Below are positions 35,316 to 46,079 of a stretch of 64,000 bases of DNA, piece by piece; within the stretch, counting starts at the first letter, position 1; each line of letters starts with the position of its first letter. Source of the DNA: Cunninghamia lanceolata (taxonomy: Eukaryota > Streptophyta > Pinopsida > Cupressales > Cupressaceae); NCBI GenBank assembly GCA_027924645.1, contig BSBN01000888.1, positions 19,941,001 through 20,005,000 on the forward strand, written 5' to 3'. The notes under the pieces were generated by a model. The model had not been told where the DNA came from, did not search any database, and worked only from the letters and a program-made list of their open reading frames with translations. The position numbers and the translations under genes are program-made.

Positions 35316-38300
35316 TAGGTATTCTATCAAACAGTTCACATGCCTTGTCTATGCTTCCACATTTTGTATACATATCTAAAAGCACAGTTGCAACTACAAC
35401 ATTTGAAAAAATTCCTCCATCCTTTATGTATTGATAGATGTCCATATCCTATTCCAAAGCTCCCATTTTGACATAGGCAGTGACGATGGTAGTAAAGGTT
35501 GTTGAATCTATCTTTACACCAACTAGTTGCATTTGCTTTAAAATTTCTAAAGCCTTTTCAACAAATCCATTTTGTGCATATCCTGTAGTCACTACAGTCC
35601 ATGAGACAACATTTATTTGAGGCATTCTGTCAAATAGTTCACGTGCCTTGTCTATGCTTCCACATTTTGCATACATGTCTAATAGGTAGTTGCAACTACA
35701 ACATCTGACAAAATTACTCTATCATTTATGTATTGATGGATGTCCATACCCTATTCCAAAACTCCCATTCTAACACAAGCAGGGAGGATAGTGGAAAAAG
35801 TTGTGGAATTTGGCTTTACACCATCCAATTGCATTTGCTTTAAAAATTTTGAAGCCTTTTCAACAAATCCATTTTGTGCATATCCTGCAGTCATTGCAGT
35901 CCAGGAGACCACATTTCTTTAAGGCATTATGTCAAATAGTTCACGTGCATTGTCTATGCTTCCATATTTTGCATACTTGTCTAACAGGGTAGTTGCAACT
36001 ACAACATCTAGCAAAATTCCTCTATCCTTTATGTATTGATGGATGTCCATACCCTATTCCAAAGGTCACATTCTAACACAGTCAAGGAGGATTGTGGCAA
36101 AGGTTGTGAAATTTGGCTTTACACTAGCCAATTACATTTTCTTTTAAATTTCTGAAGCCTTTTCAACAAATCCATTTTTGGCATATCCTGCAGTCATTAC
36201 AGTTCATGAACCCACATTTCTTTGAGGTATTCTATCAAATAATTCAAGTACCTTGTCTATGCTTCCATATTTTGCATACATGTCAAATAGGGTAGTTGCA
36301 ACTACAACATCTGACAAAATTCCTCTATAATTTATGTATTTATGGATGTCCATACCCTATTCTAAAGCTCACATTCTGACATGGGTAGGGAGGATGGTGG
36401 CAAAGGTCGTGGAATTTAGCTTTGCACCAGCTAATTGCATTTGCTTTAAAAATTTTGAAGCTTTTTCAACAAATCCATTTTGTGCATATCCTGCAATCAT
36501 TCCAGTCCATGAGACCACATTTCTTTGAGGCAGTCTATCAAATAGTTCACCTTCCTTATCTATGCTTCCACATTTTGCATACATGTCTAACAGGGCAGTT
36601 GCAACTACAACATCTGACAAAATTCCTTTATCCTTTTTGTATTGATGGATGTCTATACCTGATTCTAAAACTCCAATTTTGACATAAGCAGGGAGAATGC
36701 TAGCAAAAGTTGTGGAATTTGGATTTACACAAGTGAATTGCATTTGCTTCAAAATTTATGAAGCCTTTTCAACAAACCCATTTTGTGCATATTCTATAGT
36801 CATTGCAGTCCATGAGACAACATTTCTTTGAGGCATTATGTCAAATAGTTCACCTGCCTTGTCTATACTTCCACATTTTGCATACATGTCTAACAGGGCA
36901 GTTGCAACTACAACATCTGACAAAATTCCTCTATCCTTTATGTATTGATGGATGTCCATACCCTATTCCAAAGCTCCCATTCTGACATAGGCAGGGAGGA
37001 TGGTTGCAAAGGCTGTGAAATTTGGCTTTACACCAACCAATTATATTTGCTTCAAAATTTCTGAAGCCTTTTCAATAAATCCATTTTGTGCTTATCTTGT
37101 AGTCATTCCAGTCCATGACACCACATTTCTTTGAGGCATTATGTCAATTAGCTCACCTGCCTTGTCTATGCTTCTACATTTTGCATACATGTCTAACAGA
37201 GCAATTGTAACTACAACATCTAATAAAATTCATCTATCCTTTATGTATTGATGGATGTCCATACCCTATTCCAAAGCTCCCATTTTGACACAAGCAGGGA
37301 GGATGGTGGCAAAGTTTGTGGAATTTGGCTTTACACTAGCCAATTGTATTTGCTTTAAAATTTCTGAAGCCTTTTTAGCAAATCCATTTTGTGCATATCC
37401 TATAGTCATTGCAGTCCATGAGACAACATTTCTTTGAGGCATTCTGTCAAACAGTTCACATGCCTTGTCTATGCTTCCACATTTTGCATACAAGTCTTAC
37501 AGGGTAGTTGCAACTCCAACATCTAACTAAATTCCTCTATCCTTTATGTATTGATGGATGTCCATACCCTATTCCAAAGCTCCCATTTTGACACAGGTAG
37601 GGATGATGGTGTCAAAGGTTTTGGAATTTGGATTTACACCAACCAATTGGATTTGCTTTAAAATTTTTGAAGCCTTTTAAACAAATCCATTTTGTGCATA
37701 TCTTGCAGTCATTACAGTCCATGAGACCACATTTCTTTGAGGCATTTTGTCAAATAGTTCACGGGCCTTGTCTATGCTTCCACATTTTGCATACATGTCT
37801 ACCAAGGCAGTTGCAACTACAACATCTAAAAAAATTCCTCTATCCTTATTGTATTGATGGATGTCCATATCATATTCCAAAGCTCCCATTCTGACACTGG
37901 TAGGGAGGATGGTGGCAAAGGTTGTGGAATTTGGCTTTATACCAGCTACTTGTATTTGCTTTAAAATTTCTAAAGCCTTATCAACAAATCCATTTTGTGC
38001 ATATCCTGTAGTCATTGCAGTCCATGAGACCACATTTCTTTGAGACATTTTGTCAAGTTCACGTGCCTTGTCTATGCTTCCACATTTTGCATACATGTCT
38101 AACAAAGCAGTTGCAACTACAACATCTGACAAAATTCCTCTATCCTTTATGTATTGATGGATGCCCATACCCTATTCCAAAGGTCCCATTCTAACATAGG
38201 CAGGGAGGATGGTGGCAAAGGTTGTGAAATTTGGCTTTACACCAGCCAATTGCATTTGCTTTAATTTTTCTGAAGCCTTTTCAACAAATCCACTTTCCTG

Positions 38301-38530
38301 CATTCATTGCAATCCATGAGACCACATTTCTTTGAGGCATTTTTTCAAATAGTTCACTTACCTTGGCTATGCTTCCACTTTTTGCATACATGTCTAACAG
38401 GGCAGTTGCGACTACAACATCTGACAAAAATTCCTTTATGCTTTATGTATTGATGGATGTCCATACCCTATTCTAAAGCTCCCATTCTGACATAGGCAAG
38501 GAGGATCGTTGGAAGGGTTGTGGAGTTTGG
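35316..38530 (-). pseudogene. Tandem PPR units, right cluster (about 10.5 units)
   Basis: Units of 297-304 bp follow each other without spacers. Their GMDIHQ anchors lie near 35431, 35733, 36037, 36341, 36643, 36944, 37247, 37551, 37856, 38153 and 38450. Each codes about 101 residues with [55 protein letters not shown]. The longest intact run is 163 codons (37677-38168). Most units have TAG directly before GMDIHQ; the exceptions are the units at about 36660 (Ser) and 37868 (Tyr). Other stops and small indels differ between units. Homology stops at about 38530, on the N-terminal side. Intact PPR proteins rarely repeat near-identical PLS triplets this many times, so the array grew by local tandem duplication. 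Confidence 0.88.
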
Positions 38531-38989
38531 ACTATTCATCATGGGAACCTAAAATTATTGCAAAAAATGGTAGGAAATTTTAGGTTCCAACAAGTCCATT
38601 AGTTGGAGGTAGGCAAACAAGGGTTTTTTGTTCATTATTAGCCAATTAAACTTAAGCATATGAGATAGCACGACACACACAAAATGTTGTGGATAATAAC
38701 CACAAGATTATGTTAATTGCCACTGCTTTTTGTAAGCAAGCACATGACTAGTATACTCATTATGATTCTAATGGTACTAAGAAGGGTCCCCAAAGATATA
38801 AGAGTAATCATTTGTCATCTAAGAGAAATATTACATTTAAGGGTGCTAGGGCCAATAGAGAAGCACTTTAGAACTCATCCTACACTTCAATAAACAACTC
38901 GACACAAGAAATGTAAATTGACATATTAACACAACAATATTCAACTAAGTTATTGAAAGTCAACTATTGATACCTCGTTCTTCATCCAG
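38531..38989. other. Spacer between PPR array and transposase remnant
   Basis: AT-rich with no recognisable features. The minus-strand transposase-like reading fades out at about 38990. Confidence 0.45.
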
Positions 38990-40083
38990 ATTACAAAATT
39001 GGTCTACTTTTTGCTTTGTAACATATCTTTTTCAAATTGTGTTCGATAGTGATCATATTTCTCCTCCTGTCAAAATATGGCACACGGATTAGTTAAAGTA
39101 ATTAATATGCAATCATTTACTTTTTCCTAGGAAATAAAAAAAATATCATTTAACATATTAAATATACTTACAAATGTATAGATCAAGGCTTGTAAACCTT
39201 TCTAGCCACTGTGATGCATGGCACGAAGTTTGTCAAGCCTAGCCTTGGAGGCCTTGTCCTAAAACAGATACTAATTCAATTTAACTATGCACAAATAAAA
39301 TTTAAAAATCATTTAATAAATTTGATATACTCTTATGACCAAATTCAAATACTTGTGTACTCTCCTCATCGAAATTCCTCCCTGCATCGGACTTCTCATA
39401 TGCTTTTACGAGCTCTTTCCATACTTTTAGACTTACATCAATTGGCATTTTTTGAGCCTTAGCTCATGAGTGAGTTTTTTTATCTTCTTTGTTTGGTTGC
39501 ACCAAAATCTCTTGTAGTTATCAGACATTCATAGTTTTATCTTCATTATATGCCAACCTATGCCAAATTCATTCTCCATGTCTTGGATTACTTCTTTTTG
39601 CAGGTGCATTGGTATCTTTGAGAATGGTAAATGTAAATGCTCTTTGAATCGTTGAAGGCATGATTTCTTCAACCTATTCACAAATGTTTTTCTAGCATCT
39701 ATCATTCAGACATCCCTTGAAACCACATCATATTCTATCTTGGTCTCATACGTCCCAAGGCAAGATGCAAAACATGGTGTGGTGGTCAAAGAAGTCTATG
39801 TCCCAGGAGTGGGTGGGACATTGGAAGCCTTTGTTCCCTGGTCCATATCCTTAGAAGTTATTGTTATTGATTTCCTCCTAGATCTTTTTCTCGATTCAGG
39901 ATTGGTTAGGGAATCAATTGATTCCCTTTGACACTGTTGATTTGGTTGTAATGTTTTAGGGGCTTTACCGGATCATTTTTCTATGTATTTGGCAAGCATT
40001 GTCAAGTCTACACCATCCAATTTGTTCACTACCTCTACCCCCAATATGGAAGCCATTGCCTCTTTATCTTTATCAGTATCGTA

Positions 40084-40125
<42 letters not shown>

Positions 40126-40269
40126 CTTCTTTTAAATTCACAAATAAAAAACTAAAAACTAAAAATCAAAGAAACTATGGAAACATTTAAAATTTGTAAA
40201 TTGATAATGAATTACCTCATTGTGGCTAGAATCTGCTTCCTTTGCTCTCTTCCCTCTATTACTTGACAT
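38990..40269 (-). pseudogene. Ptta/En/Spm-type plant transposase-like remnant
   Basis: The minus-strand start ATG at 40267-40269 gives MSSNRGKRAKEADSSHNE with a GAG/GTAATT donor-like site at 40214-40216. Further exon-like pieces follow: 40060-39740 (basic, SRKRSRRKS), 39650-39420 (FKEHLHLPF, RFWCNQTKKIKKL), about 39440-39310 (VWKELVKAYEKS) and about 39258-39185 (KASKARLDKLRAMHHSG, then GTAAGT), then EEKYDHYRTQFEKDM near 39065. The order, and the basic KASKxxxxKLxxxHxxG block before a coiled coil, resemble the plant transposase family linked to CACTA elements. Frames carry several stops. No terminal repeats were identified. Confidence 0.5.
40081..40122. repeat. TA dinucleotide microsatellite
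   Basis: A nearly pure (TA)n tract of about 40 bases, within what would be an intron of the transposase-like remnant. Confidence 0.9.
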
Positions 40270-40603
40270 TTTGAGGTGACCTAGGGAAAATTATTTTCAT
40301 TTAGTTTGTGGAGGCAAATGAAGTACACACTACCAGGTATGAAATTTTTCAGCCAATTTTTCTGTATTCCTCAAGGCTTTTGACCTTTACTTTGTAGAGC
40401 AAATCATGAAGCTGTTTTCCTATGAATCAATTAGTACCTTGGGAGGGAATCTATAGTTCCGGGCCTAATTTCAGTTTTCTCACCCTTGTTTGAAAAGTCC
40501 TATCTCGTATTTTCTTGACCAAACTTTGTTTTAGTTTTCTCACCCTCGTCTCAAAAGCCCTAATTTTAGTTTGCTCACAATCGACTTGTCTTAAGGCACT
40601 TGA

Positions 40604-41173
40604 CTACTTTTTTAGGAATGAAGCGAGAAAGTTGTCTTCTGAGAAAGGTATTGATGGGAATGATAAGCGAAGCTGGGCATTGGGTTTGAAAAATTTATTC
40701 ACTACTCTTGGATGCAGAGGAAATAATGCAATGTGTACAATTTTACCCTCCTCCTTTGCAACCACATGAGACTTGCACGATTTGCCTGTGAACAAAACAA
40801 TATTCACAACCCTTTCTTCACAATCCTCTCCATTTAATCGAAACAAAAATATTTTTGGGAACAAAAAATGTTTCATTGTAAATGTAACCTTACCTATGGT
40901 ATCACAAACTAAATTGAATTTCTCATCTCCTTGCTTGTTTTTCCCTATTTTCTCCTCTCTTCGCGCAGTATTTTTCTCTTTTTTCTCCTCTAATTCAGGC
41001 AGTGTTTTTCTCCTATAATTATCAAATTTTTCATATAATTCAGGTGGGAAGTTTTTTTTTTGTTTTTCCTTTACAGGTCCCACCATTGCCAAAATAAGGG
41101 CAAACACAAAAAACCCAAACACTTGATCTCTGCATGCTAAACGCTTGATCTCCAAACAAAAAATGAACACCAA
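40604..41173 (-). CDS. Hypothetical protein, intact 189 codons
   Basis: An uninterrupted minus-strand ORF that I do not recognise. It begins hydrophobic (FGFFVFALILAMV, a possible membrane or signal segment at residues 22-34), continues with a highly charged Lys/Glu stretch (about residues 35-85, ELEEKKEKNTARREEK), and ends with a mixed domain (VTFTMKHFLFPKIF, CEERVVNIVLF, FSEDNFLASF). An internal ATG at about residue 31 would drop the hydrophobic lead. It stands out because nearly all other frames of this length here are broken. It lies 335 bases upstream of the transposase-like remnant on the same strand, so it may belong to that element. Chance openness cannot be excluded. Confidence 0.35.
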   Translation of the reverse strand: MVFIFCLEIKRLACRDQVFGFFVFALILAMVGPVKEKQKKNFPPELYEKFDNYRRKTLPELEEKKEKNTARREEKIGKNKQGDEKFNLVCDTIGKVTFTMKHFLFPKIFLFRLNGEDCEERVVNIVLFTGKSCKSHVVAKEEGKIVHIALFPLHPRVVNKFFKPNAQLRLSFPSIPFSEDNFLASFLKK

Positions 41174-41317
41174 AAATCAATAAAGTTTTGTTTTGTTTTG
41201 GGGTATGTGTAGGGGGGAATTTTTTGAATTTTTTTGATCCAGTAGTCGGCGCTATAGTCAGAGCAGTTACTGCTAACTTTAGCACCAACTTTTAGGCCTA
41301 AATGTAATCTTTTTGGG

Positions 41318-41367
41318 GTGCAAAAGGCAGTGCAAAGTGTGCCTAATTTAGTGCAAATCAGTGCAAA
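41318..41367. repeat. GTGCAAA motif cluster
   Basis: GTGCAAA occurs at 41318, 41330, 41351 and 41361. The nearby GCACCAACTTTTA (41282) resembles units at the left edge of the 12-bp minisatellite at 17.9 kb (TTTGGCACCAAG). Short clustered motifs of this size are typical of subterminal regions of CACTA transposons; that reading is inference. Confidence 0.35.
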
Positions 41368-41419
41368 ATGATCTATTTTGCTTGGAAGTTGATAAAAAAG
41401 TAACCTCACCAAATTTGGA

Positions 41420-43157
41420 TTGTCTTTATAGTAAGTAACTATATCTTGTTTCCATGATAGAATTTTGACTTCATGCTTCTCTTATGATTAGCTCAATAAT
41501 GACCTGTTCTTTCATGACCTTACACAGATGGTTGGTGACAATCCGTATGCCAGTGATATGGCTTTGGAAAAACCAAACAATTCTTTTGTACTATCATGAT
41601 GACATGATATTGGGACTATATTGGCAGCTTATGGAGTGTACTTATGGTATTGTGATTTTCATTTCTATGTTCTCATTAACCTATTTTAGGTTGAAGCATG
41701 GTAACTAACACACTATCTATTATGACAGTCATACAATGACTAGACAATCCTCTCCACTTTGACTATGACAATCCTATGCATGGTGTTTTCTTCATGATAG
41801 TCCCCAATAATGTGAATTATTGATAGTAGCTAGGTCAAATGGAGTTTTGGATGGTGTAGTATGTTGTCCCTATGGCTCATGATAGTACATGCCTTGGTTA
41901 TGTCCTTGTGACATTACTCTCTAGATATCTCCTCTTTATAGTGATAAGGTTTCAAGAACATGACAACTTAGGTAAGGTACCAACTTGTCTCTTTAACCTC
42001 TGGATTGTCATTTTTCAAGAATTGATCTCATTTAAATGTAAAGAGAACATGTTGATTGATGACTAACTACATTGTTACTATGATAGTGACTTAACCTGGT
42101 CACAAGATTAATGAGACGATTTTATAGTAATAACTCTATGGATGCATACCTAGATATCCTAGGTGTACTATGACAATAATTTAATGTTACTAGAGTTCCT
42201 TTTAAACCTCCTATGGTTGTTACCTATGCCTCATGGTATGACAAACTCTACAATATTAATCCTCATGATCCCACTACAATAGTAGATCAACACTATGATG
42301 GTCCCCTAACTTATCATTTTGACACCAATTATTTTAGTTGGAGCCATGACCTTCCATCTAACATTTAAGAGTTGGATTTGGGATTAAGGACAACCTTAAG
42401 ATATGTTATAGGAGATTGAAAACATTTTAGCTAAGTCATGATAGTCTTTGTTTATATTATGTGACTTCACTATAATCTTAAGGCCTGGTTTAAGAGGCCA
42501 TGAACTATCTCCTTCACTATTTGACAACCTTCCACTTCCTCACATGCCTGTGATAGTCCTATTTATACATCTAGTTATTCCTTAGATCTTGTCAATCATT
42601 AAGGCATGATGACAACATCCCTAAATACAGATGGTTGGGGTTATGATAGCTACTGGAGGGTTTTCTTTTCAAAGGAAACCATTATTTTTGGAGTAAAAGG
42701 TAATGGTGAAATATAACATAAAGTCCATATAATTAGAGAATATCCAATGGTTAGGATTAACCTAACAAAGATCTAATGATGTGATTTCAAAATTAACATC
42801 GAAATTATCCTTCCCTCCATCAAGAATTTTAAATATTGGTGCTAAAGACTCTTTGAGACTATTTTGACAGTTCTATGATAGTTTTGAGGGTTTTATGGCC
42901 ACTTGGAGAGATATAGATTGCCTTACAATGACCCATAAAAGAAAAAGAAGAGTCAAATATGAAATAAATATATTTTTACTGTGAATTTGTAGTCATCTTG
43001 TAATCATAAGATTTGAGCTCTAGTTGTCAAGATTTCACGTGTAAACTTTTTCTAAAGAGCAAAATGTTGCAATGTCCTATTTTGTTTTTCATAGTGCGTC
43101 TTAATGAAAAGTGAGTGCATTAACAAGATAAATTCAAGTGTATTATAGGATCTAGAG
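41420..43157. other. Spacer with scattered CTATGATAGT-like motifs
   Basis: No coding sequence is recognised. A motif close to TATGATAGTC or TATGACAATC recurs at irregular intervals of about 50-150 bases from 41700 to 42890, which may be a decayed tandem repeat. Confidence 0.4.
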
Positions 43158-43258
43158 GTGGCCATGGAGCGAGGACATGGATGGCGTAGAACTACTAAGT
43201 AGTAGAGAGGAAAGTGGGTGGAAGTAGATATGTCAACGGAATTTATAGATACAATCGA
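43158..43258 (+). pseudogene. Possible duplicated first exon of the CACTA gene
   Basis: From the ATG at 43158 the sequence includes AAAGTGGGTGGAAGTAGATATG (about 43209), closely matching AAAGTGGGTGGAAGAGGATATG at about 43881 in the following gene. It ends in a donor-like GAG/GTAAGA at about 43257. Two stops interrupt it. It could be a duplicated or alternative first exon. Confidence 0.3.
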
Positions 43259-43782
43259 GGTAAGAAGAAAAAGCAACCTCAACCAAAGGAGGAAGGTGTT
43301 TATGAATTCATAAATGCTACAACGTAGAGGAGATAAAGTCATTTTCTATCCATGAGGCCTCTAAGGTCAAACTTATTGGTTGAAAATGCATAGGAATGGT
43401 GATTAAATGTGATTCTATGATCAAGGGAAAAGTTTGAAAATTAGGATGGCCAAAACATGATATCAATATGTCAAATATATGACTAAAGTGAGGTTTTGTG
43501 TTGGATACCATATCTGTTGAAATGATATAATTAGTGTACTAAGCATTATTTACTATGTTGCGTATTATAGGGGCCATACAAGGCCATGGCAATAGGTCAT
43601 GTCATAACAAATGAGGACACAATGGATGAAGTGGGAAATCAAGTACTCAAATCCAATTTCCTTAGGAAAAAATGATGTGATGGCATTTTGTGATATATCC
43701 ATATTTTTTTACAATATTATTGAAATTTATAATATATTATCCAATCTTGACATAAATTAATGCATGTTGTTGATTATTTTAG

Positions 43783-45780
43783 ATGGAGATTGGAGCAAAT
43801 ACAGAGCCTGAGCCTTCAATTAGCAAACAAAAAAGATATGTACATACACGTGGACCTAAAACTATTAAATCATGTAGATGAAAGTGGGTGGAAGAGGATA
43901 TGACAATGGATCCTGTAGACACAACAAATGATTGCACTGAACAAGAGATTGGTCAGGACTATAGTACATGGGATGAATACTTTGAGAAAATTGTTGTTTG
44001 TGTATGTTATGTATGTCGTGGAAAGAAACAATTCCAACAAGCGATTGTACAAAGACATTACATATATGATGAGCTTCTAGTTTGTAGTAGACCTCCTACA
44101 ATTGATTCAAATCCAATAGGAATTGTGGTAAGTAATTTTCCAAATTGATATAAATAACATGTATACTTCGTTTAAACATTGTTTTATATTATTTAAATAA
44201 CTAATTTTTTTCTTAATGGACACTTGCAGAATAAAGTTCTTGGTTGAAAGTTTCTTGGATCACTGACTTCCATACTAGAGGGAAATGATCATTTATCAAA
44301 TGATACATCTAACAAAAATATGTGCCAATATACCAACTCGGAAGATGAGGAATTGATGAAAGCAAGCAACATAACAAAAACTAGATTAAAGATGCATAAT
44401 TTGCTTAAATACAAGGGGAAGGTGGACTACATACCCTATGAGAATGAATGTGATGAAGATGATGACTTGCCCCTAAGTTTGAGATCAATTTACAAAGAGA
44501 CATTTGATCATCGACTATATTGTGCTTGGTCTAGTGATCAACAACTACCTAGAGTGTACGAGGTGTTTCAATTTTGGGGATACAGCTACATGATATGATC
44601 ATCCAATATTCATGGAGTGAATCTAGGCCTCTTTATTGTCAAAAATGTACATGTGGGATCTAAACATAGAAATAATTTAGAACAAACCACTAGGGGATTA
44701 ATGCCATATTATGGTCCATCCTATTACAATGGTGAATGGAGAAGGCTAGAAGAATATAAGCCTAGCATGTCAACATATGGTCTAAATTTGAATATGGATA
44801 CATATTGTATCCAATTGGAAAGTGGAAAAGAAATGAATAGAGGTCATCTTATGTATATAGATGGATGTGCATACACACAAAAAAATATTGCAATATTTAT
44901 AAAATAGTAGTAAGGGAAGGGACCCTACTGTAAGATCGATTTGTCAATTTGTTGAGGTTATAAATGATAAAGATGGAGAAATGGAAAGAGATGTTGATAG
45001 ATTGATAATGGTTGAGGCTACTATGGACCTTACCATTGGGGATTAGTTATTTATTGATTACCCCTTCTTAAAACACACTCCTGCATGAAAGAAGAGGGAA
45101 GAACAAGATCTCCCTAAGGATGTTCTTAAGGGCAGAAAACCAAAGAATAATACATGAGTGTGGACAGATGTTTTATAAACTATGTTGTTAAAATTGTGTT
45201 TTATTTAAATTATTGTATAAAAAAGATAGTCTATAAAATAATGTTCCATTATTGAATTATTCAATTGATGTATATATGTTCATACAATTTATATTTTTAT
45301 TTTTTAATCCATATTTGATTATATTTATTTGAAATTGATATATTTATGATTTCTCCAATTGTTTTCCAAACATTAAATAATGCTTGTGTTTGTTGATAGA
45401 TAGAATATGTTGATGAAACACATACTATTACCCAAGATCCAACTGGGTTATTAAGATTTGGACGGGATGATCCAAACCGTCCTTTAAACAATACCAGGGT
45501 GAAAAGACCATTATTGAATAGAATACTACCAGCTGAGAGATTTGAAGAGCTGATGAGATCCACATACACTAATGACATGCCACCTAGCCTTAATAATGAT
45601 GATCATGATAGTGAAAATGCAATGCATGAATAAGGATTGAATGAAATGCTTATAGATTTCTTTGGGGATGAAAACAATGATGACAATAATGATCATATGG
45701 TTGACAGTAACGATGATAGCAGGGGTAATTACCACCAACATAATGTTGATGATAATAGTTCCTAAAAGACTCCATCAAGC
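43783..45780 (+). pseudogene. N-terminal part of a CACTA-type transposon gene
   Basis: The ATG at 43783 follows an acceptor-like TTATTTTAG. Exon-like open segments are 43783-44148 (ends near a GTAAGT-like donor at about 44130), 44320-44598, 44599-44907, and 45400-45760 with an acidic Asn/Asp end. I do not recognise a named domain in this portion. It precedes the TNP2 region in the same orientation at a spacing normal for introns. Stops separate several segments, so it may be one gene with TNP2 or a neighbouring element gene. Confidence 0.45.
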
Positions 45781-46079
45781 AAGTAGTGAAGACACCCATG
45801 TTCAAATTGGGTGCATGTAGAACCTCAAAACTAGGATACACATTAATATTATTAGAAATCAAGTCACTATTTGGTTGGATAGACAAAGGATTCACTACCT
45901 TACTGAAGTGAGTTGAAATCTATTCTTACTTTGCAATTGTCAATTGGTGTACATAATTCATAAACATTCATCAACTTCGTTTATATTTCTTTAAGGGGAT
46001 TTTAAAACCATATATTATATATAAATAGTCCTAGTATAGATTAACATATCAAACATGTTCATCATAAGTCAAACATTCA

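Noticed and set aside
22957..35316. A single large LTR element filling the gap between the PPR clusters
   Set aside because: The left edge starts TGTTGGG, but I could find no matching terminal sequence near 35.3 kb and no target duplication.
35740..38043. Repeated plus-strand ORFs of about 60 codons (MSIPYSKAP type)
   Set aside because: They recur once per 303-bp PPR unit on the antisense strand; the sense strand clearly codes PPR motifs.
35316..38530. CRISPR-like or satellite-only interpretation of the regular 303-bp repeats
   Set aside because: The units have no unique spacers and translate into PPR helices, so they derive from a PPR gene.
45526..45895. Minus-strand ORFs in the CACTA region
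   Set aside because: They are antisense to the acidic Asn/Asp-rich plus-strand segment; His- and Ile-rich composition comes from GAT repeats.
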